The position numbers and the translations under genes are program-made. Of a stretch of DNA of 41,069 bases, positions 32,779 through 41,069 are shown in pieces. This DNA comes from Ophiosphaerella korrae (Eukaryota > Ascomycota > Dothideomycetes > Pleosporales > Phaeosphaeriaceae): contig JALNQF010000359.1 in the NCBI GenBank assembly GCA_028456385.1, positions 1 to 41,069 on the forward strand, in the 5' to 3' direction. The number at the start of each line of letters is the position of its first letter. Within the stretch, counting starts at the first letter, position 1. The notes beneath the pieces were generated by a model. The model searched no databases. It was given only the letters and a program-made list of their open reading frames with translations, and was not told the DNA's origin.

Positions 32779-35749
32779 CTAAGATTTATCTGACGTAGCT
32801 TGCTGTGTCTCCCAATCAGCTAGCATCGCCATTGAAGAGACTGTATAAGGATGCGCAATACCTAATTTACTGCTACGTCGCTGCACACATTGCCCCATGA
32901 GAGCTATAGCCTCTGCATTGCGTCCTTGCCTTTTCCGTGTGATCGCGAGGTTATTCATGCTAGTCAGCGTGTCAGGATGGTCTGCCCCAAGCTTCGTTTT
33001 GCAAGTCTCCATCACTTGCACCCCTAGCTGCTCTGCTGCCTCCCACCGCCCTTGGTTCCAGTATGTTAACGCGAGGTTGATCATGCTAGTCAGCGTGTTA
33101 GGATGATCTACCCCAAGCTTCGTTTTGCAAGTCTCCATCACTTGCACCCCTAGCTGTTCTGCTGCCTCCCACCGCCTTGGTTCTGGTATGTTGACGCGAG
33201 GTTATTCATGCTAGTCAGCGTGTCAGGATGGTCCGCCCCAAGCTTTGTCTTGCGAGTCTCCATCACTTGCACCCCTAGCTGTTCTGCTGCCTCCCACCGC
33301 CCTTGGTTCCAGTATGTTGACGCGAGGTTATTCATGCTAGTCAGCGTGTCAGGATGGTCCGCCCCAAGCTTCGTTTTGCAAGTCTCCATCACTTGCACCT
33401 CTAGCTGTTCCGCTGTCTTCCACCGCCCCCCTAATTTGTTCGCTAATCCTACCATAGCCATACTACTAAGCGTCTCTTCGCTCTCAGCTCCAAGTAGCTG
33501 GCTTCTGGCTTCCATTGACGCCGTTGCTAGGGCCTCTGCCTCGTTAGCACTTCCTTTCTGCCAAGCGTACCATGCTGCATTATACAATAACTTAGCCCAC
33601 TCCTTGCAACTCTCCTCGTTTCGTGGTCGCTTCTGTGACGCTGCTACTGCGTGTGGGAAAAGCTCCTGGCACCTTTCCCAATTCTCGTACCGGCCTGTCG
33701 GAAATGCCTTGTAGAGAGTACTAATAAATCGCTGTTTCCAACCTACAGCCTCGCCTCTGCCTTCGAGCCACTTTTGCATCGCTAGCTGGACTAAGCTGTG
33801 CATCTCCAACATCCTCGGATCAGTTGTCTCAGAGACAAACGAGTAGTCCGTCAGGGTCAGAATATCGTCTATAAACCTGTCATCGATACTGCTTTCTGAG
33901 GCGTAATCTTTATCGTTATCGTCTACCCATCTACCGCCGTGCGTAGTTTGCGCAACACTCTGACTGCAGAGTAAGGCTTTAGGGATGCCTTGTCTATCAA
34001 AAAAGCTCATAAGTGATAGAATGTCCGCAGCTGACCGGTTTGTGCTTCGAATGTGTTCGAATGAGATCTGCCATGTTATGATAATCGAGTTATTAGCCTC
34101 TTCATTTCTCCGCAGATATCCCGCCTCCTGGTTCAGCAGGCTAGCTTTCCGCTTATCGCTTCGGCGGAACTCCTCGAGGTATTGCCGTATTGAATAATGA
34201 GGTCCTCGCTTCTGAATATACGCCGCCGCCTGCACAAGCGCAAGTGGCATGCATTCTAGCGCTGCCACTAGCTCGACTATACCGTCTGTATTGACCTCGC
34301 AGCCCAATTTCTTCCGAAGAAGAGCCTGTGCACCGGCGTCATCCATCGGCCTAACGTGAAGCATGTCCTCGACCAAACGCGATGCTGCATGACCTGAACG
34401 ACTCGTCACAACGACAGTCCCATACTTACTTGGTGGTAGGTATCTAGAAAGATATTGCTGGTCGCGCGGACCTGGCAAGGAAGTAAAAATAGCTGTGTCG
34501 TCGGCGTTGTCGAGCACAAGTAACCACTTTCCGTGCTTTTCGTTACGCAACCAGTCGCGTACAAGCTCAAACACATTCGCTTGTGGGTCTGTTCGACCAG
34601 TAAGTTGGACCTGATTTGCGATGTCGCGGTAGCTTTGCTCAAGCCGCGCTGCGTTGCCAGCATGCACCCAAAATATCCAGGTTTCTGGCGAGCGGTCGGC
34701 GGTGCGATAGCAGTGCTCGATAGCGAGCTGCGATTTGCTGTGCTCTTGTTAGATGCAAGGTGCGAGTGCCGATCAAAAGAGTCCTGCCACAGAACGTACC
34801 CCACACCTCCGAGACCAACCAGCGCGACCCGAGACGCTGGCGCGGAACATTTCTTTTGCAGTTCGTCGAGCAGCGTACCGCAATCGATAAAGTCAGGGTC
34901 GCGGCGAAAGGGGATCGCACAGTAAGGGCGCATTGTTTCTGGTCTTGCTGTAAGAAAGGATGCCATCAGTGCCATCAGTGCCATCTCACCTTCGTTGTGG
35001 TAACTGTCGTTCTTCTGCTCTGTTCCCCGTCCTTCTTGCCGCTTCTGAATCTCCTCTCTTAGCCGCTTCGCTGCATATGTTTCTCCTTCTCCATATATAA
35101 GTGGTAAGAACACACCAAAGATTCCTAACAGGCAATACACTCTGTCCTCCTTTAATGAAGTTGCGCGCGAAGCCACCCAGCTCATCCGCTCCTCGATGCT
35201 GAACTCGGTAAGACTCTGTCCTCTTAAAGCGCCGGAAGGTATCTTGGTAATTTCGTGTATTTCCTGTTCTAGAGATATCTTGTCGCCTAAACGTTTGCCA
35301 TCTTTTGAGAAAAACTCAACGCTAGCCGGTGCTATGAGCTCTTGCAACGTCCAGCCTCGCGTAAACCATCGGCTGCGTCGAAAGGCATCTGCCCATGTTA
35401 CCTGCTCTGGCACAGAGACATCTGACAGGTATACATAGCATCTAGATGCGCGCTGGTACCATTTGAACATAGAGTTGATCGCTGTGCTCAGCTCGTCGCT
35501 AGTAGATTTGTCGATGCAGCAGGTATCGATCCAGAAGTAATGGAGGCCGTCCGCTGCGGCTCGTTCGCCACAAAAGCGAATCTTGTCGAATCCCGCCTTG
35601 TCCCTCCCTTCACCAGCATTCAGCTCTCGGTACGTGACTTCTTGACCTTCTGCCCAAGTATGCGAGAGAATGGCGTACGGCGGCGGGTCATCGTTGTCGA
35701 AGGAGGTCAGCTCGAAGGTGCCGCCTGGAAGGCGCTGTAGAAGGCGCAT
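32779..35749 (-). CDS. HET-NB-ARC-TPR NOD-like receptor, frameshifted in the TPR array
   Basis: A fungal STAND/NLR protein of the heterokaryon-incompatibility type. Exon 1 (35749-34800) holds the HET domain: YAILSHTWAEGQEVTY, FWIDTCCIDK, SRWFTRGWTLQELIAP and DRVYCLLGIF. Exon 2 starts at 34737. The 62-bp intron (GTACGT, TCTAAC branch, CACAG acceptor) splits the P-loop; splicing gives GLGGVGKSQ (312-320). NB-ARC motifs follow (WLLVLDNADD, VVVTSRSG, ECMPLALVQAAAYIQ). The C-terminus is a row of 42-residue kinesin-light-chain-type TPRs (TKLGADHPDTLTSMNNLA). A base is missing near 33175, so the frame ends at 33150 after about 845 residues; the rest of the array reads in another frame to a stop at 32779. 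The HET part is thought to trigger cell death, NB-ARC to switch on nucleotide, and TPRs to sense ligand (family knowledge). It may be a natural null allele or a sequencing error. Confidence 0.88.
32930..33436 (-). repeat. Array of near-identical 126-bp TPR-coding repeats
   Basis: ATCACTTGCA recurs at 33011, 33137, 33262 and 33388: spacings of 126, 125 and 126 bp. The odd 125 marks the missing base. Units differ by only a few bases, whereas the last unit (about 32820-32930) is diverged. The frame-breaking unit has CCGCCTTGG where its neighbours have CCGCCCTTGG. Confidence 0.92.
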
Positions 35750-36082
35750 CGTGGCCTGCGCATGCTCTCTTTATGTGAAGATTGTCTGCAGATGGCGATG
35801 TGAGCGTGGCAGGAGGCAGAGAGCGATGCATGCCTGTCCACACAGCAAGCAGGCTGAGCGCTTATGGCTGGGCGGTTAATGGTGTCCAACCAAGTGTGCG
35901 CAAGACAGCAGCGTAGGGCTTCAAATTCCCTTTGACATTAGCCAGACTATTATGAAGACCAGCTTAAAATATCCCTCTAGAACAAGGTCATGTCGCGTCT
36001 CAAACGAATATGATATTTCTTAACCTTCATTAAAGCGAGTCATGCGTGCTAGCTTTGAGTTCCAGCCCGGGTAAGCTGGCGC
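35750..36082. other. Upstream region of the NLR gene
   Basis: Presumed promoter of the NLR gene, then a transition toward transposon DNA. No gene seen. Confidence 0.5.
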
Positions 36083-36116
36083 CGGGGGAGTTAAGCCACC
36101 GGGGGAGTTAGGCCAC
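36083..36116 (+). repeat. Two 17-bp tandem repeats at a transposon end
   Basis: CCGGGGGAGTTARGCCA occurs at 36083-36099 and 36100-36116. It lies about 60 bp upstream of the transposase remnant at 36176, where a terminal or subterminal transposase-binding site is expected. Confidence 0.8.
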
Positions 36117-36175
36117 CCCACCAAATTCAATTGATCAGCTTCAACGCGTGATATCTCCACAACACCTATCTTAAA

Positions 36176-36322
36176 ATGGATCCTAAAGAAGTTGCTATAT
36201 AATTAGCTATTAGTGATCTTGAAAATAGAGTTTATACAAGCTAACGCGCTACCTATAAGGCCTAGGGCGTTTCACGTAGCAAGCTACAAGGTGTAACGGG
36301 CTGCCTAGTCGTCGACTACTAG
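36176..36322 (+). pseudogene. Truncated pogo/Fot1-type transposase, RIP-mutated
   Basis: In one frame the sequence reads MDPKEVAI, stop, LAISDLENRVYTS, stop, RATYKA, stop, GVSRSKLQG. This matches the start of fungal pogo-family transposases with a psq-type helix-turn-helix. The three stops are TAA at 36200, TAA at 36242 and TAG at 36263, each explained by one C-to-T change in a Gln codon (CAA or CAG), as RIP does at CpA. The rest of the transposase is missing; the gypsy LTR begins within about 30-50 bp, so that element probably cut it. Confidence 0.75.
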
Positions 36323-36349
36323 GTGCCCTGGTGGGGTATGGTGGATTGG

Positions 36350-36723
36350 AAGTTGATAACAAAAGCACGTGTTGTGATCTGCAATAGGCTGTGAACAATA
36401 GAATAATTCTTGCGATGTCAATGTATTGTCGCTCGTGGTCAATAATTGAATTGCCAATGCCATCCTAAGGGTGCGCATCGCTACTAACTATATACTTAAC
36501 ATTTCTCCTAGCTTTGTAACTTTGTGTTTACTAAGATCGCGAATTTACAAAGCAGCTTTGTAACTTTGTATTTACTAAGATTATAAATTCGCGAAGTTAT
36601 TACGTGTCCTAATTATAACTAACTTCCTAATCTAGATTGTTACCCTACTTATCTTATGCTTTGTTATTATCTATAGTAGGGCTAATTAGTTCTATCTTAA
36701 TTTCTCTTATTACGCCTATAACA
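36350..36723 (-). mobile_element. Gypsy LTR, least mutated copy
   Basis: The plus-strand end at 36713-36723 is CGCCTATAACA, so on the minus strand the LTR starts TGTTATAGGCG, with the TG...CA form of LTRs. It aligns along its length with the LTR at 1640-2274 in the same orientation and with 39030-39600 inverted. It keeps CpG and CpA sites lost in the others and contains two units of a TTTACTAAGAT repeat (36511-36610). It is the 3' LTR of the minus-strand pol that follows. The inner edge near 36350 is approximate. Confidence 0.7.
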
Positions 36724-39029
36724 CTATTCTCTTCTCTTAGTAGATTCTTATTTAGCTACCCTAGAGCTAAGGTTATTAACCTACTTTCTTTATTAATTAA
36801 TAATTCTTTATTACTCTTTATACTTTATTATTCCTAATATAATAAAGTACTTCTAGCTAATTATATTACTTAAAATAGAGTTAAGATATTTCTTTATTCT
36901 TATTATACCCTATTAGAGCTCCCTTATCTAGTATCCTTAAAGGATAGTAAGGCCTATAGTAAGTATATATAAGCTAACGTTTAGTATTACTATACTTTTT
37001 CTTATATTTTACTTATAAAGTATAAGTATTTAATCTAAATATAATCTCTTTCTACTACGTTATATAGAGAGAGCTATTAATAAAGCTTAAGATAAATTAT
37101 TATTATAGCTTATAAAGGCTAAAGCTAAGTATAAGTTAACTTTTTATAACTTAGTAAATCTTTATACTTATATTAAGCGTTTTTATAAAGTAAAAGCTTA
37201 AAATAATACTAAATTAATTAAGTAGTCTTATACTTTAGAAGCTAAGATAGACTTAAAAGATATTATAGAAGCTACTTTAGCTCTTATTATATTAAATACT
37301 CTTATCTCTTCTCTATCTAGTATTAGTAGTATAGATTTTCTTAGTTTACTATAAGGCGCTCTAGAGAGTTTTAATTTTAGAACTCTTTTAGTTTTTAGAG
37401 TAATTAAGATTATCTTCTAGTTCTTATATATCTTCTTATAGTTACTCTTTTTTATCTATACTTATTTATTTTATTACGTATTAATTTCTTTTATTATAGA
37501 ATTAGTATTATAAAATCTTTTTAATATCTTAGTTTTTTTATTCTCTATATATATCTACTTTATATACTAGTAGTTTTACTCCTTATAGTACTTTTTCTAG
37601 TAGTACTATATAGAATATTAAGTATATTCTTATCTTATCTAGTAGTTTTAATTTAAATATAACTAGTATAACTTTCTTCTTTACTTTATATAGTTTTGTC
37701 TTTATATAATCTAGTTTTAAACTTAATTACTAACTTTTAATATTTTTTTATACTATCTATACTTTTTTATTCTTTTTAAATTAAAGTCTCTCTTAGTATT
37801 TCTTATTATAGTACTTTACTATAAAATCTTATAAGAATTCTATATCTTATTTTAACTAATTATATATTTCTTTTATTCTATTTATAAAGTTTTTTCTTTT
37901 TAGAAACTAAAATACTTTAAATCTTAGTATCTAGTATATATTAGGATTAAATCTATAGTTTATAAAAAAAGTAATACTTCTATTACTATATTCTTTATAC
38001 TATTATATACTAGCTATACTATAAGTAATAACTATACCTAATTATTCTAGTTATAGTTAAAGTAGTATCTTAAGTACTATTCTACTATCTAGTTTATACG
38101 TTCTAACTATCTATTTATTTATAGATAGTATACTATTAATATTTAATATTTAATTCTTAATAATACTATTATTATTTATTATAGTTTTAATATAAATTTT
38201 TTATTTCTATCTATAATAATTTTATTTAGAATACTATACTAGCTAACTATAGTTTCTAGAACCTAGTACGTAGTAACTTCTATTTTACTTTTTTCTTTAT
38301 ATAGTTTAAAGTATAAGTACTTTATAAGTTTATTTACTATTATTAGGATTTTATTATACTTAACTTTTAATATTAAGTTTTTTAACTTAAGTAGCTTTAT
38401 AATAAAGCCGATTATAATAACTTTTTAGAGTTATTCTAGTACTTTAACTAGTTATAATATTCTATATAATATATATCTATTATACTTATTTTTATAATAT
38501 TTTATATAATCTTATAATACTTTTATTACTAGTTATTTTACTTTTAAGATATAGTAAGTCTATAATAGTCTATCTAGTATTTTATTAATACTTTAGTATC
38601 TATATACTAGTAGTTTATAAAACTATTATATAAATTCTCTTAATTATCTTTTATTAGTTTTTTTTAGATTTTAAGTTTTTTTATTTTTTTAAAACTTTTT
38701 TTATTTCTTTTTAAATTTATTTATATAGCTTACTAATTTTTCTATTAAGTATTATAGCTATTCTAAGTATATTTAAAACTAAATATCTTTTTTTATTCTT
38801 AATTAAAACTTTACTAGTAGTATTTACTTTTTTTTATAAATTTAGTCTTATACTTAAAGTATCTATAAACTAATTATCTTTACTTTTAGTATATATAATC
38901 TTAAAGTTTAATATTAATAAGTATTTATACTATCTTATATAGTATTATAATAAGTTTTTATTTATTATAAATCTTATAAGATTCTAATAGTCTATATAGA
39001 CTTTTACTTTATACTTTACTTTTTATAAG
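36724..39029 (-). pseudogene. RIP-degraded Ty3/gypsy pol (RNase H and integrase part)
   Basis: Read on the minus strand from 39029 down, the sequence keeps a gypsy pol outline despite many stops. RNase H: YKVKVYIDY with stop then NL, where the family has a TDH.NL motif. Integrase zinc-binding region about 38640-38480: DYIKYYKNK, with both Cys as Tyr. Integrase core around 38425-38290: GFIIKLLKLKN and ILIIVNKLIKYLYF, where the family has DFIVKLPKSKD and DRLTKYAHF. Most changes (C to Y, H to Y, D to N, R to K or stop) are the expected result of RIP. The reverse transcriptase half is missing because the other gypsy copy begins at 39030. The region 36724-38100 is too degraded to read. Confidence 0.8.
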
Positions 39030-39610
39030 TATTATAGATATAATAAAAGAAATTAAGATAGAACTAATTAGTCTTAACTTAAGTAATAATAAAGTAAAAG
39101 AAGAGTAAAGTAATAACCTAGATTAGGAAGTAGACTATAATTTAAATACGTAAGATATAAAGTAATCTATAAATACGTATAATAGATTAAAGTAATTATT
39201 AAACTAATTTACTAGTTAGTTAAAGGCGTTGTAGTAAGAGTATAAAGGGTTAAGTTATAGTAATAGGTATAGTAATAGATAGAGTAATTACTAACTACCT
39301 AGTAATTCCTTTAAAGGGCTTATATACTCTTCCCTTAGGGCTAACTACTTTAAGCTAACCTAAGATAAAGTAGTTCCTAATAGTAATCTATAGTATTATA
39401 TAAATAGATTAGTATAAGTATATAGTTAATAGTAATACGTATTATTAAGATAGTATTAGTAATCTAATCTCTAACTTAGAATACTAATACTTAATATTAT
39501 ATATATAAATTAACTATTATTTATAGTTATTACTAATTACTATATAAGCTTTTATTATTACCTCTTAATCTACTAATATTCTTAGTAGTTACTTGTAGTT
39601 AATAACAAGT
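39030..39610 (+). mobile_element. RIP-degraded gypsy LTR (plus-strand copy)
   Basis: Starts TATTATAGATATAAT, the RIP version of TGTTATAGGCGTAAT at the preserved LTR. The start falls inside the RNase H reading of the minus-strand pol, so this copy inserted into it. The inner part (39437-39600) matches 1640-1775 inverted. The middle (about 39180-39400) differs from the other LTRs and lacks the TTTACTAAGAT repeats, so it is a variant subfamily. Confidence 0.65.
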
Positions 39611-40644
39611 AACCCTATTATACCTTACTAATTTAGCTATTAGGAGAAGTAAAGCGTAAGTAGCGTATAGTCTAGCTAATATAATAGTAGAAAGTTTAAC
39701 TAAAAAAAAAGTTAAAGTACTTCTAAGTAGTTATAAATTAGATAATACTATATAGAAAGTAATTAAAGATTACCTAAATAACTTAATCTTAGAGAAAGAA
39801 GATATAAAGATAGTAATTAATACTTTAGAAACGTAGAATAAAGAACTATAAGATTATATAAAATAAAACAAAGTATTAATTAAAGCTATTATAGAAGGAT
39901 AAAACTAGATAGAATAAATTACTTAAAGACTAGAAATAAGTATAATAAAGAAACTACCTAAGATTTATATACTTAAGAAGTTTAATAGAATAAGAGAAAA
40001 ACTAAGACCTTTTATAGTATTAGTATAACTTTAGATTAATATATAAGTAGTATACTTTAATAGAGAAGATAAAAAGGTAATATATATTAGAATATACTTT
40101 AAAGAAGATATAATAAAATAGTTTAAGCTTTACTAGATAGACTATATAATATATACTCTAAGAATATAGAAAGATAAAATAAGAGCTATCTTTAGAAGTT
40201 ATAAATATTTTACTAAATAAATAAGAGTAGTATTTAGGAATATAGATATTACCTAATAAGCTAAAGAGAAGCCTAAGAAGCTTATATAAAATAAGACTAT
40301 TTCTAAATACGTATTATAGTTTAAATAACTATCCTAGAATATAGAATAAAATAAGTTAGCTATAATATTACGATTTAAATAAAGGTTAAATTTAAAAATC
40401 TAATACAAGATAATCTATAGAGAAAAACTAAGGATACTAGAAGTTCTAAAATAATAGGTAATATAAATAGACAATAATCTTTAAGAATAGAAGAAAAATA
40501 AGTATAGAGGATAACCTAGAAACTAAGACGCTAAAGACTCTATAATCTTTAATACTAATAAGGATAAAAAAAACTAAAGAGAAATAAAGACTTTACGTAC
40601 TTTAACTATAGTAAGAAAAGCTACTACGTAAAGGATTACTATAG
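39611..40644 (+). pseudogene. RIP-degraded Ty3/gypsy gag
   Basis: The gag core can be followed in one frame through stops: LPKIYILKKFNRIREKLRPFIV near 39955-40020, then YFNREDKKVIYIRIYFKED near 40050-40105. At 40598-40642 the zinc knuckle reads with Tyr at the Cys and His positions and Ser for Gly. This is the inverted match of 595-1640. The gag stops matching the left copy after 40644, where another sequence begins with GGGTGACAC. Confidence 0.8.
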
Positions 40645-41069
40645 TAGGGTGACACAAAAAAAAAGCCTAAAAAAAAGTTATAGTTTTTAACTAGTAATAA
40701 CTCTACGAATATAATAGCTAAAAATATAAGCAAACATAAATCCTAAAGAAAATATTAGAGTCGATATTTTAGTCTACTACGATTTTTAATTACTAAGCGG
40801 ATGCGAGCTAGGATTTAAACTGTTTAGAGGACTTTTTTTTAAGCTAACTTCAAAGCTTAATAACTTTTTATTTTTAGTATCTTTTTCTATTATTTTTCTA
40901 TATAAGTTAGATACATCTAGTTAAATTAATATAGTAGAGTTATACTTAATTCTAATTATTTAAAGAGTAGATATTAAGTAAAGGATATAAAAGTAAACTT
41001 TTAGTAAAAACTTATATTTATAAGCTATAACCTATTAGTATTAATACTTAGTAGAATAATATTTAGCTA
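40645..41069. mobile_element. Second insertion, possible Tc1/mariner-type end
   Basis: Right after the zinc knuckle, where the left gag copy continues, the sequence changes to TA then GGGTGACACAAAAAAAAA. A TA dinucleotide followed by a short GC-containing end is what a Tc1/mariner insertion would leave. No transposase can be read in the 420 bp available and the other end is outside the window, so this is tentative. Confidence 0.35.

Noticed and set aside
36637..36837. 66-codon plus-strand frame
   Set aside because: It runs from the gypsy LTR into degraded pol; a chance frame in AT-rich DNA.
1..41069. tRNA or rRNA genes
   Set aside because: I saw no cloverleaf-forming sequence with the B-box pattern and no rRNA-like stretch on either strand; this was by eye only.

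Overview
The window looks like nuclear DNA of a filamentous ascomycete (Pezizomycotina). A pleosporalean Dothideomycete is my best guess; no marker gene proves it. The evidence is short introns (45-81 bp) with GTANGT-type donors and CTAAC/CTGAC branch sites, typical ascomycete gene families (HET-NB-ARC-TPR receptor, DUF7924-like protein, Rad2, Fat1, Mup1-like permease), and long very AT-rich flanks with the signature of repeat-induced point mutation (RIP): CpA turned into TpA, Cys codons into Tyr, Gln codons into stops.

Layout. Positions 1-2930 and 36350-41069 are AT-rich blocks made of dead transposons. Both hold the same Ty3/gypsy family in opposite orientation. The left copy is read on the minus strand: gag, then LTR ending at 2274. 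The right block holds a minus-strand LTR plus pol (36350-39029), cut by a plus-strand LTR plus gag (39030-40644). A pogo-like transposase remnant lies at 36083-36322. Between them is a GC-balanced gene block of about 33 kb.

Gene block in order: a 5'-less hypothetical gene (3372-3932); a BTB/POZ protein (4786-6174) lying between two 30-bp inverted repeats; a small secreted eight-cysteine protein (7884-8181); a Mup1-like amino acid permease (9225-11167, minus); a DUF7924-like protein with a PD...ExK motif (12157-13479, minus); a secreted, probably GPI-anchored protein (14078-15146, minus); a single-pass membrane pepsin homologue without catalytic motifs (15978-17695); two tandem paralogous cysteine-rich membrane proteins (17874-19146 and 19859-20948, minus); RAD2 (22484-26455); a Fat1-type very-long-chain acyl-CoA synthetase (26513-28562, minus); an AT-hook nuclear protein (29657-31785); and a HET-NB-ARC-TPR NOD-like receptor with a one-base frameshift in its TPR repeats (32779-35749, minus).

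The genes do not form one pathway. The notable pattern is a run of four cell-surface genes (14.1-20.9 kb), with a candidate effector and a candidate incompatibility/immune receptor nearer the AT-rich edges, while housekeeping genes (RAD2, FAT1) sit in the middle. Most gene models below are joined across introns that I placed by hand from splice signals, frame and family conservation. RNA support was not available.
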